From the NCBI GenBank assembly GCA_003136475.1, contig PLEQ01000174.1:5766-13564 (forward strand): DNA of 7,799 bases, in the 5' to 3' direction. Position numbers and translations under genes: made by a program. The notes beneath the pieces were generated by a model. The model ran no database searches, was not told the DNA's origin, and worked only from the letters and a program-made list of their open reading frames with translations. This DNA is from Deltaproteobacteria bacterium. GTDB taxonomy: Bacteria; Bdellovibrionota_B; Oligoflexia; Oligoflexales; Bog-1112. Shown in pieces: positions 1 to 6,023 of the stretch; position 1 is the first letter of the stretch; each line of letters starts with the position of its first letter.

Positions 1-259
1 GGCTTAGGCCGGGTCGGCCTTTTAAGACCTTGCCGCTAGCCGTTTTGGCGGCCTGCTCAATTTTATGTTGGGCGATCTTTTCTTCCGGATTTGCTGAGTG
101 CTCACCTTCGAGCAAGAGCTCCTTAGGGTTCGGCGGATCATTTGCCGGAGAGCTGGCCTCGATCGTTTTGGTTTCTTTTAGGCTCGCACACCCCTCGATT
201 AAACAGCTAAAAATGCCGAAAAGCAGCCCAAAAAAGGTCCAAATAGATAAACGCGCCAT
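1..259 (-). CDS. Putative lipoprotein, N-terminal 86 residues (runs off left edge)
   Basis: This is an open frame on the minus strand from an ATG at 259 down to the left edge with no stop, so the gene is partial. The product begins MARLSIWTFFGLLFGIFSC and then LIEGCASLKET. That is a short basic N-terminus, a hydrophobic stretch at residues 5-21, and a Cys at 24 (alternatively 19) that could be lipidated. The Glu before Gly-Cys makes the lipobox imperfect, so a non-lipidated exported protein is possible. After Cys24 the chain is hydrophilic and rich in Pro, Glu and Lys, as expected of a tether or linker; no domain is recognisable in the visible part. The start is supported by an AGGGG ribosome binding site (270-274 read in reverse), 9 bases before the ATG, and by a candidate promoter further upstream. 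The gene is divergent from the ribosomal cluster and its function is unknown. Confidence 0.72.
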   Translation of the reverse strand, partial: MARLSIWTFFGLLFGIFSCLIEGCASLKETKTIEASSPANDPPNPKELLLEGEHSANPEEKIAQHKIEQAAKTASGKVLKGRPGLS

Positions 260-326
260 GATTCGATACCCCTGATCTTTCAAATTGTCGCCATTTTTTC
301 TAGTAGGTACATGTGTCTAAAGGAAA

Positions 327-355
327 AATATAGTTGACGAGGTATCGGTGTTCAA
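327..355 (-). promoter_or_regulatory. Candidate sigma70-type promoter for the lipoprotein gene
   Basis: Read on the minus strand, TTGAAC (350-355) and TATATT (327-332) are separated by exactly 17 bases. They match the -35 and -10 consensus at 4/6 and 5/6 positions. Transcription would start near 320 and give a 5' UTR of about 60 bases before the ATG at 259. The call is by eye only and has no experimental support. Confidence 0.5.
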
Positions 356-363
356 TTTAAATT
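334..363 (+). promoter_or_regulatory. Candidate promoter for the rpsJ operon
   Basis: TTGACG (334-339) matches the -35 consensus at 5/6. It is followed after 17 bases by TTAAAT (357-362), or after 18 by TAAATT (358-363), each 4/6 to the -10 consensus. The -10 lies inside the palindrome AATTTAAATT (354-363). A start near 369-371 would place the folded element at 375-467 at the extreme 5' end of the mRNA, leaving a leader of about 195 bases. The element overlaps the minus-strand promoter, so the two polymerases would compete. TATGAT at 484-489 is an alternative -10 but has no good -35. Confidence 0.42.
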
Positions 364-374
364 TCAGCACTCAT

Positions 375-467
375 CTAAGTAGGGTATGCCTACTCGATCG
401 AAAAGACCGAGTACGCCAATGCCGTCAAAACAAGATAGTGTCCACGCCATTGGCCATCCTACTTTAG
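375..467 (+). promoter_or_regulatory. Structured mRNA leader, predicted three-way junction
   Basis: Three nested helices can be read directly. P1 closes the element: 375-385 pairs with 456-467 (CTAAGTAGG with CCTACTT, one bulged T at 465, then AG, plus a G-U and a U-A pair at the junction end). P2 is 391-399 with 405-413, eight pairs with one A-C mismatch and a GAAAA loop. P3 is 415-425 (GCCAATGCCGT) with 444-454 (ACGCCATTGGC), ten pairs with one C-C mismatch. The junction strands are only 386-390, 414 and 455. A competing hairpin, 378-383 with 389-394 (AGTAGG/CCTACT, five-base loop), would break P1 and P2. In E. coli the S10 operon leader is the target of L4-mediated autogenous control. An analogous role here is inference; I do not recognise the fold as a named family. 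A DNA-level operator is the alternative. Confidence 0.5.
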
Positions 468-565
468 TATTTAGCATTGAATTTATGATACCGCACTCGC
501 TAGACACGGCAGAATAGCAGGCAGAAATTCGACGTTCAAACTGGACCTTATAGGTAAGAGCAACG

Positions 566-877
566 ATGGAAAATCAAAAAAGAAGAATTAAGTTGAGAGG
601 TTATGATCATCGTCTGATCGACCAATCCACCTCTGAAATCGCTGAACGAGCAAAACGAACAGGGGCGCGGATTGCTGGCCCTATTCCTTTGCCAACTGAA
701 ATCAACCGCTACACTGTTCTTCGTAGCCCCCACGTTGATAAGAAATCGCGAGAACAATTTGAAATTAGAACACATAAGAGGCTGATCGATATTCTCGATG
801 CAAAGCAGCAGACGATCGACGCTTTGATGAAGCTGGACTTAGCTTCGGGTGTGGATGTCGAGATCAAATTATATTGA
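566..877 (+). CDS. rpsJ: 30S ribosomal protein S10
   Basis: The product is the small-subunit head protein S10, which in other bacteria also acts as NusE in transcription antitermination. The 103-residue product is the usual length. It carries the family core GPIPLPTEINRYTVLRSPHV (38-57), then DKKSREQFE and the helix RTHKRLIDILD. The tail QTIDALMKLDLASGVDVEIKL resembles alphaproteobacterial S10. The ATG at 566 follows AGG and AAGAG purine tracts at 552-560. The AGG sits in a tiny ACCT-TAT-AGGT hairpin (545-555) that might slightly mask it. It is the first gene of the cluster, about 195 bases downstream of the proposed transcription start. Translation of the leader-proximal gene would be the natural point of control. 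Confidence 0.97.
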   Translation: MENQKRRIKLRGYDHRLIDQSTSEIAERAKRTGARIAGPIPLPTEINRYTVLRSPHVDKKSREQFEIRTHKRLIDILDAKQQTIDALMKLDLASGVDVEIKLY

Positions 878-926
878 TGGTGCGTAAGTATCTAGTATCA
901 AGTAAATTTTTATGATGGGTTCGCTG

Positions 927-1592
927 ATGGCAAAAATTCGAGAGAAAGGACTTGTAGCTAAGAAAGTCGGCATGACACGCATGGTCGATACCAATGGCGA
1001 TGTCATCCCAGTTACCCTGGTGCAGATCCCGGATCAAAAGATCACTAAAGTTCTGACCGTAGAGAGAGATGGGTATCAAGGCTATCAAGTCGGTTATTAC
1101 GCAAAAGCAGAGAAAAATCTAAATAAGGCCGATATCGGGCGCCTGCGCAAGGTGCAACTTACAGAGAATTTCGCAAGATTTTCTGAGTTTCGAAGCCCAG
1201 GCGATGCCAAGTATGAGTTGGGTCAGAGCCTTACTGCAGAAATACTCAAAGATGTTGTTGGGGTTGATGTTACTGGTATCACTAAGGGACGTGGATTTCA
1301 GGGTTCAGTAAAGCGTTGGAACAGCGCTATTGGTCCGATGGCGCACGGATCGATGTACCACCGTCGTACGGGCTCCTTGGGCTCGAATACAACTCCTGGC
1401 CGTGTTTTTAAAAACAAGCATATGCCTGGACACATGGGGGTAGCGCAGCGCACAGTGCGAAATCTTGAAATTGTAGACCTCGATGTTGAAAACAATATTG
1501 TGGCAATCAAGGGCTCCGTTCCGGGGCATCGCGACAGTTACCTAGAAATCAGGGTTGTCGAGCCTCGCAACAAAAAGAAGTCGGCATCTTAA
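927..1592 (+). CDS. rplC: 50S ribosomal protein L3
   Basis: L3 binds 23S rRNA near its 3' end, is an early assembly protein and reaches toward the peptidyl transferase centre. From the ATG at 927 the product has 221 residues. The family opening LVAKKVGMTRMVDTNGDVIP starts at about residue 9, and the conserved core VDVTGITKGRGFQGSVKRWN and TPGRVFKNKHMPGHMG follow. Start choice is uncertain: in-frame ATGs also lie at 912 and 915, and no strong ribosome binding site precedes any of them. I prefer 927 (MAKIREKG) because it leaves the shortest extension before the conserved block. A weak GGG at 917-919 is suitably placed. In the extended loop the E. coli-type GQNQTPG, whose Gln is methylated by PrmB, is GSNTTPG here, so that modification site is not kept. 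The 49-base gap after rpsJ is the largest inside the cluster. Confidence 0.95.
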   Translation: MAKIREKGLVAKKVGMTRMVDTNGDVIPVTLVQIPDQKITKVLTVERDGYQGYQVGYYAKAEKNLNKADIGRLRKVQLTENFARFSEFRSPGDAKYELGQSLTAEILKDVVGVDVTGITKGRGFQGSVKRWNSAIGPMAHGSMYHRRTGSLGSNTTPGRVFKNKHMPGHMGVAQRTVRNLEIVDLDVENNIVAIKGSVPGHRDSYLEIRVVEPRNKKKSAS

Positions 1593-1601
1593 GGAAATCA
1601 C

Positions 1602-2231
1602 ATGAATTGGGACGTATTAAATAATAAAGGTGAGAAGGTCAGGGCAGTTGCGTTGTCTGACGACATTTTTAATGTCGAGATGAACGAAGCCGTCCTTCAC
1701 TCTGTCGTCAAAGCCTATAGTGCTAATCGTCGCCAGGGAACACACGCAACAAAAACGCGTTCTTTGGTATCTGGTGGCGGTAAAAAACCCTTCCGTCAAA
1801 AAGGAACCGGTAATGCACGCCAAGGTTCCTCACGATCACCGTTGATGCCAGGTGGGGCCACCGTTCACGGTCCGCAGCCACGTTGTTATCGCGAGTATAC
1901 GAATAAAAAATCCAAAAACTTGGCACTAAGAATAGCGTTGAGTGACAAAGTGCGTCATAAAAGATTGGTTATTGTCGACGATTTTGGTATCGCTGCCTAC
2001 AAAACCAAAGCTGTTCTTGATGTCGTTGGTGTATTTAAAAGCGAAAAGGCTCTCCTAGCGGACAGCCGCAGCGACGATTTTCTTTATCGTTCAGCGCGCA
2101 ATATCAAAGGGATAGCTTCGTTACCGGCCCAAGAGATCAATGCAGAGAACGTTCTGCGCTATGAGACCTTGATCATAAGTGAAAAAGCGCTCAAATCGTT
2201 AGAGCAAAGACTGGTGAGGAAAGCGGTATGA
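1602..2231 (+). CDS. rplD: 50S ribosomal protein L4
   Basis: L4 is a large-subunit assembly protein whose long loop lines the peptide exit tunnel. In E. coli it is also the autogenous repressor of the S10 operon. The product has 209 residues, a family-typical length. The tunnel loop spans about residues 44-95 and includes SGGGKKPFRQKGTGNARQGS and PLMPGGATVHGPQPR. The usual GTGRAR is GTGNAR here, a small change near the tunnel constriction. The C-terminal Rossmann-like part follows (VIVDDFGI, about 125 onward, and ETLIISEKALKSLEQRL at the end). AAGGA at 1591-1595 overlaps the rplC stop and lies 6 bases before the ATG. The stop overlaps the rplW start (ATGA), indicating translational coupling. 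If the leader at 375-467 is an autoregulatory element, this product is the first candidate ligand; that is inference. Confidence 0.97.
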   Translation: MNWDVLNNKGEKVRAVALSDDIFNVEMNEAVLHSVVKAYSANRRQGTHATKTRSLVSGGGKKPFRQKGTGNARQGSSRSPLMPGGATVHGPQPRCYREYTNKKSKNLALRIALSDKVRHKRLVIVDDFGIAAYKTKAVLDVVGVFKSEKALLADSRSDDFLYRSARNIKGIASLPAQEINAENVLRYETLIISEKALKSLEQRLVRKAV

Positions 2232-2515
2232 ACCCGTTTAGCGTTTTAGTTAAGCCTATACTTTCTGAAAAAAGTCTCAGTTATCGTGAAACCGAGCAAA
2301 AATATACCTTTCTCGTTGATAAGCTGGCGACTAAGACTGATATCAAGAGAGCCGTTGAGAAGCTTTTTGAGGTTGAGGTTCAGGCAGTTAATACCTGCAT
2401 TACGCGCGGTAAAGTGAAGCGACGTGGGACGAATGTCAGTCGGGAATCGTCGAAAAAGAAGGCGGTAATTACACTTAAGCCGGGCCAAAAAATAAAGATG
2501 TTTGAAGACCAATAA
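2228..2515 (+). CDS. rplW: 50S ribosomal protein L23
   Basis: L23 sits at the tunnel exit and docks trigger factor and the signal recognition particle. The 95-residue product has the family pattern PILSEKSLSYRETEQKYTFL near the N-terminus, then the amphipathic helix TKTDIKRAVEKLFEVEVQAV. The protruding basic loop is GKVKRRGTN and the last strand is KKAVITLKPGQKIKMFE. The ATG overlaps the rplD stop by four bases and follows GAGGA at 2216-2220 with 7-base spacing, so the start is secure. Nothing is unusual in length or composition. Confidence 0.96.
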   Translation: MNPFSVLVKPILSEKSLSYRETEQKYTFLVDKLATKTDIKRAVEKLFEVEVQAVNTCITRGKVKRRGTNVSRESSKKKAVITLKPGQKIKMFEDQ

Positions 2516-2532
2516 AGAAGAAGAGATCTGCG

Positions 2533-3357
2533 ATGGGAATTAAAATTTACAAAGCTACTTCTGCGGGGCGTCGCGGCATGAGTGTCGTTGACTACTCCGT
2601 GCTCGATAAAGTGGAACCGCTTAAGTCTCTAGTTCGTCCACTATCTAAAAAAAGTGGTCGCAATAATTATGGTAGAGTCACGGTCCGTCATCAAGGTGGT
2701 GGAGCAAAGCGGGCTTATCGCATCATCGATTTCAAAAGAGACAAAAAAGACGTGCCGGGTAAGGTGGAGTACGTCGAATATGATCCTAATCGAACGGCGT
2801 TTATTGCGCGAATCCTCTATAAAGATGGCGAGCGTCGCTACATTATTTGTCCTGATGGACTCAAGAAGGGTGATGCCGTTATATCTGCCCATGATGCAGA
2901 TATAAAACTCGGTAATACTTTGCCATTGAAGAATATCCCGGTTGGAACAATGGTTCACAATGTCGAAATGCATCCCGGTAAAGGCGGACAGATGTCTAGA
3001 GCAGCTGGTAGTTTTTGCCAGATTGCTGGTAGAACTGCGGGCTATATCCAGGTCAAGATGCCTTCCGGGGAATTGCGCAAGGTTCCTGAAACCTGTTTGG
3101 CAAGTATCGGCGTCGTCAGCAATCTCGATAATAACAATATAAGTATCGGAAAAGCTGGAAAGTCGAGACATCTCGGTATTCGGCCAACGGTTCGTGGTGT
3201 TGCGATGAACCCTGTGGATCACCCACACGGTGGCGGCGAAGGTAAAACTTCCGGTGGTCGACATCCAGTTACTCCATGGGCTGTTTCTACTAAGGGTCAT
3301 AAAACAAGAAACAATAAGCGCACTGATAAGTACATTATCAGCCGCCGAAAGAAATAG
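2533..3357 (+). CDS. rplB: 50S ribosomal protein L2
   Basis: L2 is a core 23S rRNA-binding protein required for subunit joining and peptidyl transferase activity. The product has 274 residues, the normal length. The N-terminal OB-like domain contains GRVTVRHQGGGAKRAYR (47-63). The SH3-like domain contains GTMVHNVEMHPGKGGQMSRA (138-157). The C-terminal hallmark MNPVDHPHGGGEG lies at 225-237, with the functionally important His of the DHPH motif intact. TSGGRHPVTPW directly after it resembles alphaproteobacterial L2. The region SFCQIAGRTAGYIQVKMPSG (160-179) is a less common variant of the usual AQLVAREG-type segment. The ATG at 2533 follows a purine-rich AAGAAGAAGAGA tract, and its stop overlaps the rpsS ribosome binding site. 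Confidence 0.98.
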   Translation: MGIKIYKATSAGRRGMSVVDYSVLDKVEPLKSLVRPLSKKSGRNNYGRVTVRHQGGGAKRAYRIIDFKRDKKDVPGKVEYVEYDPNRTAFIARILYKDGERRYIICPDGLKKGDAVISAHDADIKLGNTLPLKNIPVGTMVHNVEMHPGKGGQMSRAAGSFCQIAGRTAGYIQVKMPSGELRKVPETCLASIGVVSNLDNNNISIGKAGKSRHLGIRPTVRGVAMNPVDHPHGGGEGKTSGGRHPVTPWAVSTKGHKTRNNKRTDKYIISRRKK

Positions 3358-3366
3358 GAGAAGCGC

Positions 3367-3648
3367 GTGGCTCGTTCGGTAAAGAAAGGTCCGTTTGTCG
3401 ATGAGTATATGTCCAAGAAAGCGGAGCGTGCAAAGAAGGACAAGAAGCCGATAAAAACCTGGAGTAGAAGGTCTACGATAGTTCCAGATTTCGTAGGCTT
3501 GACCTTTGCGGTTCATAATGGCAAGAAGTTCGTTCCAGTATATGTCACAGAAAACATGGTGGGTCACAAATTGGGTGAGTTTTCACCGACCCGTACATTT
3601 AAAGGCCATGCAAAGGGCGGCGCGAAGCCTGCTGCGGCTGCTAAGTAG
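3367..3648 (+). CDS. rpsS: 30S ribosomal protein S19
   Basis: S19 is a head protein of the small subunit that contacts S13 and the A-site finger bridge. The product has 93 residues. It opens with ARSVKKGPFVD, continues with KTWSRRSTIVPDFVGLTFAV and HNGKKFVPVYVTENMVGHKL, and then has the conserved GEFSPTRTFKGHA. It ends in a short Ala/Lys-rich tail (KPAAAAK). Translation starts at GTG, with TAGGAG overlapping the rplB stop codon, so the two genes are tightly linked. It is full length and ordinary. Confidence 0.97.
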   Translation: MARSVKKGPFVDEYMSKKAERAKKDKKPIKTWSRRSTIVPDFVGLTFAVHNGKKFVPVYVTENMVGHKLGEFSPTRTFKGHAKGGAKPAAAAK

Positions 3649-3668
3649 GGGATTGGGAGTATAAAGAA

Positions 3669-4010
3669 ATGGTGGATAGCTTTCACGCATACTTAAAAGC
3701 AGTTCGGGTTTCGCCCCGAAAGGCGCGTCTCGTTGTCGATTTAATTCGTGGCAAACACGTTCAAGAGGCTCTCGATATCTTGAAGTTCACAAATAAGAAG
3801 ACGGCTCCGATTCTTGCAAAAATGGTGCATTCGGCAATCAGCAATGCAACATCAAAAGCGACAGTCGACGTTGATAATCTTATTGTTTCTGCAGTCTTTG
3901 TTAATGAAGGCCCAATGTTCAAGAGATTTATGCCACGAGCACAAGGACGAGCATTTCCGATTCGTAAGCGTAGTTCTCATATAAAAATTGAACTGTCAGA
4001 ATTACGGTAA
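3669..4010 (+). CDS. rplV: 50S ribosomal protein L22
   Basis: L22 binds domains of 23S rRNA and sends a beta-hairpin into the exit tunnel, close to the macrolide site. The product has 113 residues. The N-terminal helix region includes AVRVSPRKARLVVDLIRGK (11-29), then HSAISNATSK. The hairpin and closing motif FMPRAQGRAFPIRKRSSHIK is near the C-terminus. No insertion or deletion of the kind associated with macrolide resistance is evident in the hairpin tip. GGGAG at 3655-3659 lies 9 bases before the ATG. The product ends in the family-typical IELSE. Confidence 0.97.
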   Translation: MVDSFHAYLKAVRVSPRKARLVVDLIRGKHVQEALDILKFTNKKTAPILAKMVHSAISNATSKATVDVDNLIVSAVFVNEGPMFKRFMPRAQGRAFPIRKRSSHIKIELSELR

Positions 4011-4022
4011 AAGGAAAAAAAA

Positions 4023-4682
4023 GTGGGACAGAAGGTCAATCCAATCAGTATTCGTCTAGGCATCAATAAGACTTGGGTATCCCGTTGGTACGCAAATCAT
4101 AACTATGCAAAATTTGTCAGCGAAGATCTTGCTATTCGCGGTTATATTGAAAAGAAATATGCCGCAGCTGGCATTTCGAAAATCAATATTGAGCGCGCTG
4201 CAAAAAATATCAAGATCAACATCTATAGTAGTCGGCCCGGTATTATTATTGGGAAAAAAGGCGCTGGTGCGGAGTCTCTCAAAGATGAGTTGATTCGCAA
4301 TTGCAAAATCGTTTCTAGCGAGCCGATTTTAAACGTCTACGAAGTGAAAAAGCCGGAAATCGATGCGCAGCTTGTCGCTGATAGCGTAAAGCAGCAGATC
4401 GAAAGGCGGGTATCTTTCCGACGAGCGATGAAAAAGGTGATGGCGAGTGCGCTTAAGGCTGGGGCAAAGGGTATAAAAGTTCAGTGCGCTGGAAGGTTGG
4501 GCGGGGCTGATATGTCCCGGACGGAACGCTACCATGAAGGAAGAGTTCCCCTCCATACGTTGCGTGCGGATATCGATTATGCAACTGCGGAGGCTTTGAC
4601 GACCTATGGTCTTATCGGTGTGAAAGTCTGGGTTTTCAATGGTGAGATCCTTGAAACTACAACCAAAACAAATCAGCAGTAG
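4023..4682 (+). CDS. rpsC: 30S ribosomal protein S3
   Basis: S3 lines the mRNA entry channel, with S4 and S5, and has helicase-assisting basic residues. The product has 219 residues, slightly shorter than the E. coli protein because of a short tail. It begins GQKVNPISIRLGINKTWVSR. A type II KH domain spans about 40-110, with the GxxG loop in RPGIIIGKKGAGAESL (71-86). The C-terminal domain has QIERRVSFRRAMKKVM, then CAGRLGGADMSRTERYHEGR and VPLHTLRADIDY, ending with GVKVWVFNGEIL. The start is GTG, 7 bases after AAGGA (4011-4015), which itself follows the rplV stop immediately. Confidence 0.98.
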   Translation: MGQKVNPISIRLGINKTWVSRWYANHNYAKFVSEDLAIRGYIEKKYAAAGISKINIERAAKNIKINIYSSRPGIIIGKKGAGAESLKDELIRNCKIVSSEPILNVYEVKKPEIDAQLVADSVKQQIERRVSFRRAMKKVMASALKAGAKGIKVQCAGRLGGADMSRTERYHEGRVPLHTLRADIDYATAEALTTYGLIGVKVWVFNGEILETTTKTNQQ

Positions 4683-4703
4683 TCAAAGGCAGGAGTTAGT
4701 CGG

Positions 4704-5126
4704 ATGTTAGCACCGAAGAAAACGAAATTTCGTAAGCAACAGAAGGGCTGTATTAGAGGAAGTGCTGGTGGCGGAACCACTCTGAGCTTTGGGCAGTTTG
4801 GTCTCATGGCGGTTGAGGCTGGAAAAATCACTTCCCGGCAAATTGAGGCGGCAAGAGTTGCTTTGACTCGTAAAACCAAGCGTGGCGGGCAAGTATGGAT
4901 CAAGATATTCCCCGATACACCTATTACGAAGAAGCCTGCAGAGGTTCGGATGGGTTCTGGTAAAGGAGCCGTCGATCATTATGCCGCCAAAATTCGACCC
5001 GGCCGTATTCTTTACGAAATGGCAGGAGTCGATAAAGCGGTTGCAGTCAATGCTTTGCAACTCGCTGCTGCAAAATTGCCAATACGAACAAAGCTTCTGA
5101 TCAAAGATGAAGATCCTTGGATTTGA
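4704..5126 (+). CDS. rplP: 50S ribosomal protein L16
   Basis: L16 organises the A-site region of the large subunit and is among the last proteins to assemble. The product has 140 residues. It opens MLAPKKTKFRKQQKGCIRGS, has GTTLSFGQFGLMAVEAGKIT, then SRQIEAARVA. The extended loop PAEVRMGSGKGAVDHYAAKI (78-97) is followed by RPGRILYEMAGV, and LQLAAAKLPIRTKLL ends the domain. The Arg in the AEVRMG segment matches the position hydroxylated in E. coli L16 by the RoxA oxygenase; whether that enzyme exists here cannot be seen. AGGAG at 4691-4695 lies 8 bases before the ATG. The gene ends 8 bases before the preferred rpmC start. Confidence 0.97.
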   Translation: MLAPKKTKFRKQQKGCIRGSAGGGTTLSFGQFGLMAVEAGKITSRQIEAARVALTRKTKRGGQVWIKIFPDTPITKKPAEVRMGSGKGAVDHYAAKIRPGRILYEMAGVDKAVAVNALQLAAAKLPIRTKLLIKDEDPWI

Positions 5127-5129
5127 GGG
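5125..5129 (+). promoter_or_regulatory. Ribosome binding site deciding the rpmC start
   Basis: GAGGG overlaps the rplP stop codon. It lies 5 bases before the ATG at 5135 but only 2 before the ATG at 5132. It is also downstream of the upstream in-frame TTG at 5117, which rules that one out. This spacing favours 5135 as the start of L29. Confidence 0.65.
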
Positions 5130-5134
5130 TAATG

Positions 5135-5353
5135 ATGGAATTCGAAAAGTTAAAAAAAGATGAATTGAAGGTGCTAAGCGACGCTCAAGCCGAGGAAACC
5201 GAGCTAGGGATTCGACAAGAGTTAGCTAAGTTAAGGATGGATATTTTCTCAGAAAAAGGTAAACATACCGGCAAAGTTAGGAGCCTCAAGAAGAATCTGG
5301 CAAGTATCCTAACTTTCAAGAGCGAGAGAAAGCAAGCAAAAGGAAATCCGTAA
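5135..5353 (+). CDS. rpmC: 50S ribosomal protein L29
   Basis: L29 is a small helical-hairpin protein at the tunnel exit, next to L23, contributing to the docking area for targeting factors. The preferred start gives 72 residues beginning MEFEKLKKDELKVLSD. The family signature is the second half, ELAKLRMDIFSEKGKHTGKV then RSLKKNLASILTFKSERK. The frame is open upstream to a TTG at 5117, but that would overlap rplP by 10 bases and lacks a ribosome binding site. ATG at 5132 is only one codon away from the preferred start and cannot be excluded. Sequence conservation is low apart from the LKKNLA-ILT motif, as is normal for L29. Confidence 0.93.
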   Translation: MEFEKLKKDELKVLSDAQAEETELGIRQELAKLRMDIFSEKGKHTGKVRSLKKNLASILTFKSERKQAKGNP

Positions 5354-5367
5354 AGGTCGGGTGAAAG

Positions 5368-5625
5368 ATGGAAGACGTAAAAAGAAAAGTAAAGCGTGTC
5401 GTTGTTGTCAGCGATCGAATGAATAAATCTCGAGTCGGGGAAATCGTGCGTACGATTAAGCATCCGGTCTTTGAAAAATATATCAAACGAACAAGTCGCA
5501 TCATGTTTCACGATGAACAAAATCAAACGAAGTTGGGTGACGAAGTTTTGATTGCTGAATGTGCACCACTCAGCGCTCGCAAAAATTTTGAGTTTATTTC
5601 GGTTGTTAAAAGTGTAGAAGAATAA
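5368..5625 (+). CDS. rpsQ: 30S ribosomal protein S17
   Basis: S17 is a primary 16S rRNA binder with an OB fold, needed early in body assembly. The product has 85 residues. It opens with RKVKRVVVVSDRMNKSRVGE, where the family usually has SDKMDKT. Next come IKHPVFEKYIKRTSRIMFHD and GDEVLIAECAPLSARKNFEF. The ATG follows a G-rich GTCGGGTGAAAG stretch that provides a moderate ribosome binding site. The gene lies 14 bases after rpmC, in its canonical place, and is full length. Confidence 0.96.
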   Translation: MEDVKRKVKRVVVVSDRMNKSRVGEIVRTIKHPVFEKYIKRTSRIMFHDEQNQTKLGDEVLIAECAPLSARKNFEFISVVKSVEE

Positions 5626-5654
5626 GTTGGAATTTAGGTAGTCGAGGCAAAGCC

Positions 5655-6023
5655 ATGATACAAATGGAAACTGTTTTAAAAACAGGGGATAACTCTGGGG
5701 CAAAGCAAGTTAAGTGCATAAAAGTACTTGGCGGATCAAAGCGTAAGTACGCGGGTGTCGGCGACATTATCGTCGTGTCGATCAAGGATGCTTTGGCAAA
5801 TAGCAGGGTAAAGAAGGGCGCGGTTCATAAAGCGGTAGTTGTTCGTACGAAGACTCCGGTTTTGCGGACCGACGGAACATCGATTCGTTTTGATGAGAAT
5901 GCATGTGTGTTGATCAAGGATGACAATGAGCCTATCGGCACCAGGATTTTCGGGCCGATTTGCCGGGAAATTCGTACTAAAGGATTTGTGAGAATTGCCT
6001 CACTTGCTCCTGACCTGTTTTAA
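5655..6023 (+). CDS. rplN: 50S ribosomal protein L14
   Basis: L14 lies at the subunit interface, forms intersubunit bridges and is the binding site of the silencing factor RsfS. The product has exactly 122 residues, the family standard. Landmarks are MIQMETVLKTGDNSGAK at the N-terminus, then CIKVLGGSKRKYAGVGDIIV, KKGAVHKAVVVRTK, the strand IRFDENACVLI, and EPIGTRIFGPICREIR. The ending is IASLAPDLF. GAGG at 5644-5647 is 7 bases before the ATG. In nearly all bacteria rplX follows directly; here rplE follows after 25 bases, although L14 itself is unaltered at its C-terminus. Confidence 0.98.
   Translation: MIQMETVLKTGDNSGAKQVKCIKVLGGSKRKYAGVGDIIVVSIKDALANSRVKKGAVHKAVVVRTKTPVLRTDGTSIRFDENACVLIKDDNEPIGTRIFGPICREIRTKGFVRIASLAPDLF

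Larger units (their letters stand above)
260..565. other. Divergent intergenic region and rpsJ leader
   Basis: These 306 bases without a convincing gene separate the minus-strand lipoprotein start from the rpsJ start. From left to right they hold the lipoprotein 5' UTR and ribosome binding site, overlapping candidate promoters in both directions (327-363), and a three-helix inverted-repeat block (375-467). A less structured stretch (468-551) then leads to the rpsJ ribosome binding site. No tRNA, no rho-independent terminator with a T-tract and no mobile-element end is visible. Confidence 0.7.

Noticed and set aside
30..275. 81-codon plus-strand open frame at the left end with a hydrophobic N-terminus
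   Set aside because: The opposite strand carries a better gene with a signal sequence, a well-spaced ribosome binding site and a promoter. The plus frame has none of these.
391..413. TACTCG...CGAGTA hairpin as a rho-independent terminator
   Set aside because: The stem is only modestly GC-rich and is not followed by a T-tract, so it fits a leader structure better than an intrinsic terminator.
875..930. TGATGG occurring three times around the rpsJ stop and rplC start
   Set aside because: Six-base repeats at irregular spacing arise by chance around ATG codons; no structure or known motif is linked to them.
2641..3567. 308-codon open frame on the minus strand opposite rplB and rpsS
   Set aside because: It lies wholly antisense to two intact, highly conserved ribosomal genes and shows no recognisable protein features; a codon-bias shadow.
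5185..5703. 172-codon minus-strand open frame across rpmC, rpsQ and the start of rplN
   Set aside because: It crosses three coding genes and their ribosome binding sites on the opposite strand; the aromatic-rich translation is typical of a shadow frame.
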